Assembly: GCF_003443875.1 (NCBI RefSeq)
Contig: NZ_CP027482.1
Span: forward strand, 434,001 to 498,000
Reading direction: 5' to 3'
DNA length: 64,000 nucleotides
Source: Aeromicrobium sp. A1-2
GTDB lineage: Bacteria > Actinomycetota > Actinomycetes > Propionibacteriales > Nocardioidaceae
Shown here: positions 19,244 through 27,226 of the stretch, one piece after another
Numbering within the stretch: the stretch's first letter is position 1
How the letters are laid out: the number at the start of each line of letters is the position of its first letter
The notes under the pieces: model-generated
Told to the model about the DNA's origin: nothing
The model's database searches: none
The model's input: the letters and a program-made list of their open reading frames with translations, nothing else
Program-made: the position numbers and the translations under genes

Positions 19244-20614
19244 GTGACTCATGTGACGATAATCGGCGGCGGACCGGGTGGATACGAAGCGGCCCTGGTG
19301 GCCTCCAGACTCGGTGCGGAGGTCACTCTCGTCGAGCGGGATGGTCTCGGTGGGTCCACGGTCCTGACCGACTGCGTCCCGAGCAAGACACTCATCGCGA
19401 CGTCGGACCTGTTGACGGAGGTCGGCACGGCGGCGGAGCTCGGTGTGCAGGTGCCCAAGGCCGTGCGCGCCGACATTGCCGCGGTCAACTCGCGGGTCCT
19501 GGCGCTGGCTCAGGCGCAGTCGAACGACATCGCCCACCGACTCACGGTCAGCAACATCTCGATGATCGCCGGGACGGCGACGATCGAGTCCGCCGGAGTC
19601 GTTGTTGCGGAGACCGCCGAGGGCCAGGTGCGGATCGAGACGGACTCGATCCTGATTGCGACCGGCGCGCACCCGAGGGTCAGCGCAGATGCGCAGCCCG
19701 ACGGCGAGCGCATCCTCACGTGGGAGCAGGTCTACGGCCTGACCGAGCTGCCAGAGCACATGATCGTGGTCGGCTCGGGCGTCACGGGCGCGGAGTTCGC
19801 GAGCGCCTACAACGGGCTTGGCGCGCCGGTCACCCTCGTCTCGAGCCGCGACCGCGTGCTCCCCGGCGAGGACGTCGACGCGGCCAACGTGATCGAGGAC
19901 GTCTTCACCCGCCGTGGCATGACCGTCATGGGCAACTCGCGGATGGCCTCGGTCGAGCGGACAGCCGATGGCGTCCGGGTCACGCTGACCGACGGTCGTA
20001 CGGTCGTCGGGTCGCACTGCCTGTTGGCGCTCGGCTCGATCCCCAACACCGAGGGCCTCGGCCTCGAGGCCATCGGTGTTGAGGTGGACGAGGCCGGATT
20101 CATCCGGGTCGACCGGGTGTCCCGCACGTCGGTGCGTGGCATCTACTCGGCTGGCGACTGCACGGGCGTGTTCATGCTGGCCTCCGTCGCGGCCCAGCAG
20201 GGCCGCATTGCAATGTCGCACCTGCTCGGCGACGCGGTGCACCCGCTGGACCTGGGCAAGGTCTCCAGCAACGTCTTCACCTCGCCCGAGATCGCGACGG
20301 TCGGGATGTCGCAGCAGCAGATGGAAGAGTCCGACCTGCAGATCGACGTCGCGATGATGCCACTCGCGTCCAATGCGCGGGCCAAGATGCAGGGTCTCCA
20401 TGACGGCTTCGTCAAGCTGTTCGTACGCCGGGGGGTGGGCATCGTCGTGGGTGGTGTGGTGGTCGGTCCCAAGGCCAGCGAGCTGATCCACGCGGTCTCG
20501 CTCGCGGTGTCGGCCTCGCTGACCGCCGATCAGGTCGCGGACGCCTTCACGGTGTATCCATCGCTGTCCGGGTCGGTCGCCGAGGCGGCGCGCCGCCTGC
20601 ACCCGGTGGTCTGA
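19244..20614 (+). CDS. lpdA: LpdA-type FAD-dependent NAD(P)H:quinone reductase
   Basis: 456 residues of the two-dinucleotide-binding disulfide-reductase fold: FAD motif GGGPGGYEA near the N-terminus, NAD motif VVGSGVTGAEFAS mid-protein, FAD-binding YSAGDCTG, and a dimerisation domain. The redox site reads GGSTVLTDCVPSK, so the first Cys of the usual CxxxxC is replaced by Thr, and the C-terminal His-Glu pair is YPSLSG. It cannot work as a classical lipoamide dehydrogenase. The same loss is described for M. tuberculosis LpdA (Rv3303c), a quinone reductase, and the gene neighbourhood also matches. GTG 19244 was chosen because the FAD motif then sits at residue 8. Divergent from punA. Confidence 0.85.
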   Translation: MTHVTIIGGGPGGYEAALVASRLGAEVTLVERDGLGGSTVLTDCVPSKTLIATSDLLTEVGTAAELGVQVPKAVRADIAAVNSRVLALAQAQSNDIAHRLTVSNISMIAGTATIESAGVVVAETAEGQVRIETDSILIATGAHPRVSADAQPDGERILTWEQVYGLTELPEHMIVVGSGVTGAEFASAYNGLGAPVTLVSSRDRVLPGEDVDAANVIEDVFTRRGMTVMGNSRMASVERTADGVRVTLTDGRTVVGSHCLLALGSIPNTEGLGLEAIGVEVDEAGFIRVDRVSRTSVRGIYSAGDCTGVFMLASVAAQQGRIAMSHLLGDAVHPLDLGKVSSNVFTSPEIATVGMSQQQMEESDLQIDVAMMPLASNARAKMQGLHDGFVKLFVRRGVGIVVGGVVVGPKASELIHAVSLAVSASLTADQVADAFTVYPSLSGSVAEAARRLHPVV

Positions 20615-20749
20615 CCTGAGGTCGGTTTCGAATTACACGCTTGTGGTTATGTGACTCTTGTGGTGCATGGGACGAAAGTCGTGTCTAATTCACACTGACC
20701 CAGTGAGAGCCTTCCCCGCTCGCTCGTCGATCTGAATGGATTTTTCGCC

Positions 20750-23257
20750 ATGAACATCACCCGCTTTGTGACCCGTGGCGTGATCCCACTGTCAGCCCTC
20801 GCGCTCCTCTCGACTGCGCTCGTCCTGGGGGTTCAGAGCCCGTCGGTTGCCCCCGTCGAGACCCGCGGAACGCCGGCCGTCGTGCGTGATCACTCGGTTC
20901 CCGTCACCGTGGCTGCTGACCGGGTGCACGTCGCACCCCAGGCGCACGATCATGACGAGGAAGCCGACTCCGGCGTCACCGGCCCCGATGTCGACACCGT
21001 GGTTGCCGAGCTGCCCGAGACCGTGGTCGAGCCCTTCTCGATGCTCGGTGTCACGTGGAAGAGCGGGCTGGTCCTGGCCGACACGGTCGTCCAGGCGCGC
21101 TGGCGTGCGGACGGCACCTGGACGGCATGGTCGGATCTGGACATCGAGCCGTACGAAGAGGGCACGCCGGGCACCGAGCCCGTATGGGTCGGCCGGGCCG
21201 ACGCCGCGGCCATCCGCGTGCTCTCGTCGGCGGACGCCGAACCCGCCGGTGTCGCGCTGTCGACGATCGACCCCGGCAAGAGCCCGACCCTGACGCCGAC
21301 TGCCGAGACGGTGGCGACCACCAGCGGAGTCTCCCAGCCGACCGTCATCACCCGGTCGCAGTGGGGTGCGAAGGAGGGCTCGTCCTGCGACAGCCCGATC
21401 TACGGGTCGTCGACCAAGGGCGTCGTCGTCCACCACACGGCGGGAAGCAACTCGTATTCCAAGTCGCAGTCGGCCTCGATCGTCAAGTCCACGCAGGCGT
21501 ATCACACCAACAGTCGCAACTGGTGCGACATCGGCTACAACTTCCTGGTCGACAAGTACGGCCAGGTGTTTGAGGGGCGCAAGGGCGGCGTGACCAAGAG
21601 CGTCCGCGCAGCTCACTCCGGAAACGGCACGGTCAACGAGCAGACGGCCGGCATCTCGCTCATGGGCACGTTCGAGACGACCGCACCGAGCAACGAGATG
21701 AAGGCGGCGCTGGTCAAGCTGGCCGCATGGAAGTTGGCCCTGCATGGCGATCCTGCCAAGGGGACGTACAGCATCGGCGGGGTCACCCTCAATCGGATCG
21801 CCGGGCACCGCAACGTGGTCAGCACGGCCTGCCCCGGTGCCAAGGTCTACGCCTGGTTGACCTCGACTAGCTCGACCGGGCTGCGCTCCCAGGTGGAGAA
21901 GGCGATGGAGGAGGGTGGCTCTGCCGAGCCGCTACCTACCCCCACCGGTCTGACCGCTACGGGCCAGACGCTGTCCAGCGTCTCCCTGGACTGGTCCGAT
22001 GTTGAGGGCGCAGAGAAGTACCACGTCAAGGCCTCCACGTCCTCGTCGATGTCGAGTCCGACGTATGGGAAGTTCACTGAGAGCAAGGGGACCGTGACGG
22101 GTCTGACGCCGGGCAAGAAGTACTACTTCAGCGTGGTCGTGGTCGATCCGGAGCGCAACGTGCGGCTCAGCGAGTACTCGGGTGCGCCGTACCCGACTGC
22201 CGAGACCCCGGCTGCCACGACACCGACGGGCCTGAAGGCGACGTCGGCCACGTCCACGTCATTGTCGTTCGACTGGGATGACGTGGTGGGTGCGGAGAAG
22301 TATCACGTCAAGGTCTCGACGTCCTCGACGCTTTCTCCCCCGACGTTCGGGAAGTTCACTGAGAGCAAGGGGACCGTGACGGGTCTGACGCCGGGCAAGA
22401 AGTACTACTTCGCCGTCGTGGTGGTCGATCCGGAGCGCAACGTGCGGCTCAGCGACTACACGAGTTCGCCCTACCCGAGTGAAGTCCTTCCGCTGAAGGA
22501 TCCGGCTGCCGGCAAGATGTCGACACCGACAGGACTCGAGGCGACGTCGGCCACGTCCACGTCATTGTCGTTCGACTGGGATGACGTGGTGGGTGCGGAG
22601 AAGTATCACGTCAAGGTCTCGACGTCCTCGACGCTTTCGAGTCCGACGTTCGGGAAGTTCACTGAGAGCAAGGGGACCGTGACGGGTCTGACGCCGGGCA
22701 AGAAGTACTACTTCGCTGTCGTGGTGGTCGATCCGGAGCGCAACGTGCGGCTCAGCGACTACACGAGTTCGCCCTACCCGTCGGCCGTCACCCCAACCGG
22801 CAAGCTGCCGACGCCGACCGGCTTGAAGGCGACGGCGGCCACGTCCACGTCATTGTCGTTCGACTGGGATGACGTGGTGGGTGCGGAGAAGTATCACGTC
22901 AAGGTCTCGACGTCCTCGACGCTTTCTCCCCCGACGTTCGGGAAGTTCACTGAGAGCAAGGGGACCGTGACGGGTCTGACGCCGGGCAAGAAGTACTACT
23001 TCGCTGTCGTGGTGGTCGATCCGGAGCGCAACGTGCGGCTCAGCGACTACACGAGTTCGCCCTACCCGTCGGCCGTCACCCCAACCGGCAAGATGTCGAC
23101 ACCGACAGGACTCGAGGCGACGGCGGCCACGTCCACGTCATTGTCGTTCGACTGGGATGACGTGGTGGGTGCGGAGAAGTATCACGTCAAGGTCTCGACG
23201 TCCTCGACGCTTTCTCCCCGACGTTCGGGAAGTTCACTGAGAGCAAGGGGACCGTGA
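20750..23257 (+). CDS. Secreted PGRP-type amidase with FN3 repeats; 5' part of a frameshifted cell-wall protein
   Basis: 835 residues before a premature stop. Signal peptide at 1-34; then an extracellular N-terminal region; a PGRP/amidase_2 domain at about 197-380 with zinc ligands in VVHHTAG (H228), H353 (GHRNV) and C361 (ACPG), so N-acetylmuramoyl-L-alanine amidase activity is plausible; then FN3 domains from about residue 395. The reading frame is lost at 23216, where the fifth FN3 unit has CCCC instead of the CCCCC of units two and four; translation then ends at 23257. Restoring this and the next frameshift would give one protein of about 1350 residues ending in a SpoIID domain. The 135-base upstream region shows a TCTAAT-like -10 near 20685. 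Confidence 0.88.
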   Translation: MNITRFVTRGVIPLSALALLSTALVLGVQSPSVAPVETRGTPAVVRDHSVPVTVAADRVHVAPQAHDHDEEADSGVTGPDVDTVVAELPETVVEPFSMLGVTWKSGLVLADTVVQARWRADGTWTAWSDLDIEPYEEGTPGTEPVWVGRADAAAIRVLSSADAEPAGVALSTIDPGKSPTLTPTAETVATTSGVSQPTVITRSQWGAKEGSSCDSPIYGSSTKGVVVHHTAGSNSYSKSQSASIVKSTQAYHTNSRNWCDIGYNFLVDKYGQVFEGRKGGVTKSVRAAHSGNGTVNEQTAGISLMGTFETTAPSNEMKAALVKLAAWKLALHGDPAKGTYSIGGVTLNRIAGHRNVVSTACPGAKVYAWLTSTSSTGLRSQVEKAMEEGGSAEPLPTPTGLTATGQTLSSVSLDWSDVEGAEKYHVKASTSSSMSSPTYGKFTESKGTVTGLTPGKKYYFSVVVVDPERNVRLSEYSGAPYPTAETPAATTPTGLKATSATSTSLSFDWDDVVGAEKYHVKVSTSSTLSPPTFGKFTESKGTVTGLTPGKKYYFAVVVVDPERNVRLSDYTSSPYPSEVLPLKDPAAGKMSTPTGLEATSATSTSLSFDWDDVVGAEKYHVKVSTSSTLSSPTFGKFTESKGTVTGLTPGKKYYFAVVVVDPERNVRLSDYTSSPYPSAVTPTGKLPTPTGLKATAATSTSLSFDWDDVVGAEKYHVKVSTSSTLSPPTFGKFTESKGTVTGLTPGKKYYFAVVVVDPERNVRLSDYTSSPYPSAVTPTGKMSTPTGLEATAATSTSLSFDWDDVVGAEKYHVKVSTSSTLSPRRSGSSLRARGP

Positions 23258-23645
23258 CGGGTCTGACGCCGGGCAAGAAGTACTACTTTGCCGTCGTGGT
23301 GGTCGATCCGGAGCGCAACGTGCGGCTCAGCGACTACACGAGTTCGCCCTACCCGTCGGCCGTCACCCCAACCGGCAAGCTGCCGACGCCGACCGGCTTG
23401 AAGGCGACGGCGGCCACGTCCACGTCATTGTCGTTCGACTGGGATGACGTGGTGGGTGCGGAGAAGTATCACGTCAAGGTCTCGACGTCCTCGACGCTTT
23501 CTCCCCGACGTTCGGGAAGTTCACTGAGAGCAAGGGGACCGTGACGGGTCTGACGCCGGGCAAGAAGTACTACTTCGCTGTCGTGGTGGTCGATCCGGAG
23601 CGCAACGTGCGGCTCAGCGACTACACGAGTTCGCCCTACCCGAGT
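22205..23645 (+). repeat. Tandem FN3-coding repeats, period 288 bp
   Basis: Five nearly identical units follow one divergent FN3 unit. The marker ATTGTCGTTCGAC occurs at 22261, 22564, 22852, 23140 and 23427, giving spacings of 303, 288, 288 and 287. Linkers alternate between KMSTPTGLEAT (units 3 and 5) and KLPTPTGLKAT (units 4 and 6), which suggests duplication of a two-unit block. The final spacing of 287 reflects a lost C. High DNA identity indicates recent unequal exchange. Confidence 0.92.
23254..23544 (+). pseudogene. Middle fragment of the frameshifted amidase-FN3-SpoIID protein
   Basis: 96 codons in the -1 frame relative to the amidase part, encoding the end of FN3 unit five and the start of unit six, and ending at a second CCCCC-to-CCCC contraction (around 23506). 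It begins at a GTG that overlaps the preceding stop as GTGA, with the purine tract AAGGGG four bases upstream, so re-initiation is conceivable. It has no function by itself. Confidence 0.7.
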
Positions 23646-24806
23646 CGGAGCACGAACACGAGCACGAGCTCGGCCGGCAACACCGTGACCGTCCCCTCCT
23701 CGCGCACCATCTCGTTCGAGGGACACGGCTACGGCCACGGCACTGGAATGAGCCAGTACGGCGCCGAGGGAGCCGCGCAGGACGGCGAGAAGTACACCGC
23801 CATCCTGTCGCACTACTACCCCGGCACGTCGCTCTCGACCAAGTCCGGCGACATCCGTGTCCTGATCTCCGCCGACACGACCGACGGGGTCCTGGTCAAG
23901 GCGGAGTCCGGCCTCAAACTGCATGACATCTCGGGCAAGCGCACGATCGCCCTGCCCACCACGATCGGTGGCAAGACCGTCGATCGGTGGCACATCATCC
24001 GGACGGACAGCTCCGCCTCGCGGTCGAAGTTGCAATATCGGACGACCGGTTCCTACACCAACTACATCTACGGCGGGTCGGCGCTCACCTGGAGCGGCGA
24101 CGGAGAGTTCACGGGCCCGTCGACCATCAGCCTGATCCTGCCCAGCGGCAGCACAATGAACCTGCGTGGAGATGTGCGGTCGGCCAAGCCGTCATCAGGC
24201 TCCGGGTCGCGCAACACGGTCAACGCCCTCCCGATCGAGGATTACGTACGTGGAGTGATCGCGGCCGAGATGCCGAACAGCTGGCACGCCGAGGCGCTCA
24301 AGGCCCAGGCCGTCGCGGCCCGGACGTACGGCGTCCGTAGCATGAGCAGCTCGCGCTACTACGACATCTGTTCCACGACGGCGTGCCAGGTCTACGGCGG
24401 GCAGTCCCGCGAGACGTCCAGCACTGACAGCGCCGTCAAGGGCACGGCGGGCAAGATCCTGACCTACCAGGGTTCGCCCGCTTTCACCCAGTTCTCGTCC
24501 TCCTCGGGCGGATACACCAACAACGGCAGCCAGCCGTACCTCAAGGCCGTCAGCGATCCCTGGGACGACTGGTCCGGCAACAAGAACCACTCGTGGAAGA
24601 TCTCGGTGTCTGCCTCAAAGATCGAGAAGGCGTACTCGTCCATCGGCACCCTGAAGTCCCTGCAGGTCACGAAGCGCAACGGTCTCGGCGACATGGGTGG
24701 GCGCGTGTCCTCCCTCAAGCTCGTCGGGTCGAAGTCGACCAAGACCATCTCCGGCACGGATGCCCGGTGGGCGTTCGGTCTGAGATCTGACTGGTTCGGG
24801 TTCTGA
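23541..24806 (+). CDS. SpoIID/LytB-domain protein; 3' part of the frameshifted cell-wall protein
   Basis: 421 residues: half of an FN3 unit, a Ser/Thr-rich linker, then a complete SpoIID/LytB domain with GHGYGHGTGMSQYGAEG near residue 57 and the hallmark IEDYVRGVIAAEMP plus WHAEALKAQAVAARTY. Related domains are peptidoglycan lytic transglycosylases or amidase enhancers. As it stands it has no signal peptide, so it reaches the wall only as part of the fused protein or after frame correction. The GTG at 23541 overlaps the previous stop (GTGA) behind AAGGGG. A GC hairpin at 24819-24848 follows. Confidence 0.85.
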   Translation: MTGLTPGKKYYFAVVVVDPERNVRLSDYTSSPYPSRSTNTSTSSAGNTVTVPSSRTISFEGHGYGHGTGMSQYGAEGAAQDGEKYTAILSHYYPGTSLSTKSGDIRVLISADTTDGVLVKAESGLKLHDISGKRTIALPTTIGGKTVDRWHIIRTDSSASRSKLQYRTTGSYTNYIYGGSALTWSGDGEFTGPSTISLILPSGSTMNLRGDVRSAKPSSGSGSRNTVNALPIEDYVRGVIAAEMPNSWHAEALKAQAVAARTYGVRSMSSSRYYDICSTTACQVYGGQSRETSSTDSAVKGTAGKILTYQGSPAFTQFSSSSGGYTNNGSQPYLKAVSDPWDDWSGNKNHSWKISVSASKIEKAYSSIGTLKSLQVTKRNGLGDMGGRVSSLKLVGSKSTKTISGTDARWAFGLRSDWFGF

Positions 24807-24818
24807 TCGTCGGAGCAT

Positions 24819-24848
24819 CCCGGCGCGGCGCCGGAAGCTCGCGCCGGG
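24819..24848 (+). terminator. GC-rich hairpin after the SpoIID gene
   Basis: CCCGGCGCG (24819-24827) and CGCGCCGGG (24840-24848) form a perfect 9-bp stem with a 12-base loop. No T-tract follows, as is common for actinobacterial terminators. It lies directly before the promoter of the next gene. Confidence 0.6.
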
Positions 24849-24853
24849 TCTGG

Positions 24854-24859
24854 GATACT
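24854..24859 (+). promoter_or_regulatory. Putative -10 of a leaderless small membrane protein gene
   Basis: GATACT is followed after six bases by the ATG at 24866, the spacing expected for leaderless mRNAs. No Shine-Dalgarno sequence is present between them. Confidence 0.5.
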
Positions 24860-24865
24860 CGGCGC

Positions 24866-25237
24866 ATGCCTGCGCTCGCCAAGTCGATACTGATCTCTGC
24901 CGCGGCCAACGCTGCCTCCTTGGCGTTCGCGGCCTGGATCTTCGACCAGTTCAACATCCGGTTCGCGTGGTTCCTCGTCGCGATCGTCCTGTTCACCGCC
25001 CTGACGGTCGCGCTGCGCGGGATCGTGGTCAACACGGTCAACCGGTTCGCCCGCGGCTACACGATCCTTGGCGGGCTGGTGCTGACCGCACTCGGTCTGC
25101 TGCTGACCGATCTGGTGGTCCCGACGACGGGCTTCTCGATCGAGGGTGTCGGCACCTGGATCGGCGTCACGCTGATCGTGTGGGCCGCAGGCGTCGCGTA
25201 CGGCGAGGTCGACAGCTCTCCGCCACCGCAGCGCTAG
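24866..25237 (+). CDS. Small four-helix membrane protein, phage-holin superfamily IV-like
   Basis: 123 residues almost entirely hydrophobic, with about four transmembrane helices (residues 5-25, 32-50, 65-85, 95-115) and a short polar tail ending PPPQR. The pattern resembles the mycobacterial 4TM holin-like family (Phage_holin_4_2), a widespread chromosomal membrane family whose members are mostly not phage-derived. No phage genes are nearby. The ATG follows a GATACT box at leaderless spacing. Its function is not known. Confidence 0.7.
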   Translation: MPALAKSILISAAANAASLAFAAWIFDQFNIRFAWFLVAIVLFTALTVALRGIVVNTVNRFARGYTILGGLVLTALGLLLTDLVVPTTGFSIEGVGTWIGVTLIVWAAGVAYGEVDSSPPPQR

Positions 25238-25254
25238 TCGGGCGACAGTGGCGG

Positions 25255-25305
25255 TTGAGCCTGCCGACATGACGCATTCCGACCGCGTCCTGTCGACAGG
25301 CTCAA
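25255..25305. repeat. REP-like inverted repeat between convergent genes
   Basis: TTGAGCCTGCCGACA (25255-25269) pairs with TGTCGACAGGCTCAA (25291-25305), 14 of 15 positions, with a 21-base loop. It lies between the holin-like gene and the carboxylase alpha gene, and could terminate both. The GAGCCTG core is shared with the elements at 4832 and 56726. Confidence 0.75.
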
Positions 25306-25320
25306 TATCCGTGCGGGGCC

Positions 25321-27093
25321 CTACTCGGCTGCGGGCGCATCCTTGATCTCGGCGATGACCTCGCCGGACGTCACAGTCGCGCCGACCTCGGTCGTGAGCC
25401 CGGTGATGACGCCGTCCTTGTGCGCGTTGATGGGCTGTTCCATCTTCATCGCCTCGACGACGATGATCTGATCCCCGGCAGCGACGGTTTGCCCCTCGGT
25501 GACGGTGACTTTGACGACGGTGCCCTGCATCGGAGCGGTCAGCGAGTCGCCGCTGGCCGCTGCGCCGGCGGACTTGCCGCCCTTGCGCTTGGCCTTCTTG
25601 GGGCCAGCCGCAGCGGCGGAGGCGCCGAGGCCACCGGGCAGGACGACCTCGACCCGCTTGCCGCCGACCTCGACGACGACGCGCTCACGGTCGGCGGGCT
25701 CGTCGGTCTCGGTGGCGCCGGCGTAGGGCTCGAGCTCGTTGACGTAGTCGGTCTCGATCCAGGTCGTGTAGACCCCGAACGTGCCGTCCGCAGCAGTGAA
25801 CGCCGGATCATCGACGACCGAGCGGTGGAACGGGATGACCGTCGGCATGCCGTCGACGACGAACTCGTCGAGGGCGCGTCGCGACCGGGCGAGGACCTGT
25901 TCACGGCTGGTGCCGGTGATGATGAGCTTGGCGACCAGCGAGTCGAACGATCCGGGGATCGTCTCGCCCTCCTCGTAGCCGCCGTCCAGGCGTACGCCGG
26001 GGCCCGACGGGGGAGCCCACTTGGTCAGGGTGCCGGGGGCGGGCAGGAATCCGCGGCCGCCATCCTCGGCGTTGATGCGGAACTCCATCGAGTGCCCGCG
26101 GATCTCGGGATCGCCGTAGCCGAGCTCTTCGCCGGCGGCGATGCGGAACATCTCGCGGACCAGGTCGATGCCCGTGACCTCCTCGGAGACCGGGTGCTCG
26201 ACCTGCAGGCGGGTGTTGACCTCCAGGAAGCTGATCGTGCCGTCGCGGGCCACGAGGAACTCGCAGGTGCCTGCGCCGACATAGCCGGCCTCCTTGAGGA
26301 TCGCCTTGGAAGACGTGTAGAGCCGCTCGATCTGGTCGTCGGTCAGGAACGGCGCGGGCGCCTCCTCGACGAGCTTCTGGTGGCGGCGCTGCAGCGAGCA
26401 GTCGCGGGTCGAGATGACCACGACGTTGCCGTGGGAATCGGCCAGGCACTGGGTCTCGACGTGGCGCGGCTTGTCGAGGAACTTCTCGACGAGGCACTCG
26501 CCGCGACCGAAGGCGCTGATGGCCTCGCGGACGGCCGACTCGTACAGCTCGGGGATCTCCTCGATCGTCCGGGCAACCTTGAGACCGCGACCGCCGCCGC
26601 CGAAGACGGCCTTGATCGCGACCGGAAGGCCGTTGGCCTGGGCGAACTCGACGACCTCGTCGGCGTGCTTGACGGCGTCCTTGGTGCCGGGCGCGAGAGG
26701 CGCGTCTGCCTTCAGGGCGAGCTGCTTGGCCTTGGCCTTGTCGCCGAGGTTCTCGATCGCGTGCGGCGGGGGCCCGATCCAGATCAGCCCGGCGTCGATG
26801 ACGGCCTGGGCGAACTCGGCGTTCTCGGCGAGGAAGCCGTAGCCGGGGTGCACGCTGTCCGCGCCGGACTTGTCGGCGATCGCGAGGATCTTCTCGATCG
26901 ACAGGTACGACTCCGCGGGCGTGGAGCCCTCGAGGGAGTACGCCTCGTCGGCCAACCGGACGAACACGGCATCGCGGTCAGGCTCGGCATAGACAGCGAC
27001 GCTGCCGATCCCGGAATCCTTGCACGCACGGATGATGCGCACCGCGATCTCACCGCGGTTGGCGATCAGGACCTTGGCCAGGGGCTTGCTCAC
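25321..27093 (-). CDS. accA: Acyl-CoA carboxylase alpha subunit (biotin carboxylase + biotin carrier)
   Basis: 590 residues. The N-terminal biotin carboxylase domain begins [15 protein letters not shown]; the ATP-grasp glycine loop [10 protein letters not shown] and the catalytic segment [15 protein letters not shown] are present. An alanine-rich linker leads to the C-terminal carrier domain with the biotinylation site EAMKMEQ. It carboxylates biotin for acetyl-, propionyl- or longer acyl-CoA carboxylases and partners with the beta and epsilon subunits at 30.0-31.9 kb; BirA at 31.9 kb would attach the biotin. Upstream, GAGGAGAG gives a good ribosome binding site. Confidence 0.95.
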   Translation of the reverse strand: MSKPLAKVLIANRGEIAVRIIRACKDSGIGSVAVYAEPDRDAVFVRLADEAYSLEGSTPAESYLSIEKILAIADKSGADSVHPGYGFLAENAEFAQAVIDAGLIWIGPPPHAIENLGDKAKAKQLALKADAPLAPGTKDAVKHADEVVEFAQANGLPVAIKAVFGGGGRGLKVARTIEEIPELYESAVREAISAFGRGECLVEKFLDKPRHVETQCLADSHGNVVVISTRDCSLQRRHQKLVEEAPAPFLTDDQIERLYTSSKAILKEAGYVGAGTCEFLVARDGTISFLEVNTRLQVEHPVSEEVTGIDLVREMFRIAAGEELGYGDPEIRGHSMEFRINAEDGGRGFLPAPGTLTKWAPPSGPGVRLDGGYEEGETIPGSFDSLVAKLIITGTSREQVLARSRRALDEFVVDGMPTVIPFHRSVVDDPAFTAADGTFGVYTTWIETDYVNELEPYAGATETDEPADRERVVVEVGGKRVEVVLPGGLGASAAAAGPKKAKRKGGKSAGAAASGDSLTAPMQGTVVKVTVTEGQTVAAGDQIIVVEAMKMEQPINAHKDGVITGLTTEVGATVTSGEVIAEIKDAPAAE

Positions 27094-27202
27094 TGAAATG
27101 CTCTCCTCGTTCAGGACACTTGTGCCTGCCGAAGTCTAGGGCCTCGTGATCCGCGCGCCCGTATGAGGTTGGTTACCCGCCGGTGTTCGATTGTGCCGGC
27201 AG

Positions 27203-27220
27203 GTTAACGGTTGTTAACAT
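27203..27220 (+). promoter_or_regulatory. Promoter with repeated GTTAAC for the acyl-CoA dehydrogenase gene
   Basis: GTTAAC occurs at 27203-27208 and 27213-27218, giving one symmetric site of 16 bases. TAACAT (27215-27220) is a -10 at six bases from the ATG 27227, and TTGTGC (27191-27196) a -35 at 18-base spacing. A repressor bound to the GTTAAC pair would block this leaderless promoter; a TetR-type lipid regulator is a guess. Confidence 0.5.
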
Positions 27221-27226
27221 CGGCTC

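Noticed and set aside
19244..20614. E3 component for the fused E1 at 7.4 kb
   Set aside because: The redox-active Cys pair and the His-Glu dyad are missing.
20615..20749. Possible ydaO-type c-di-AMP riboswitch before the amidase gene, as seen before other actinobacterial wall hydrolases
   Set aside because: Only 135 bases, and no conserved riboswitch core could be recognised by eye.
22205..23645. Tandem repeats considered as a CRISPR array or minisatellite
   Set aside because: Period 288 bp, in-frame FN3 domains, no unique spacers.
24866..25237. Holin-like gene taken as a sign of prophage
   Set aside because: No endolysin, integrase or structural phage gene nearby; this 4TM family is common in chromosomes.
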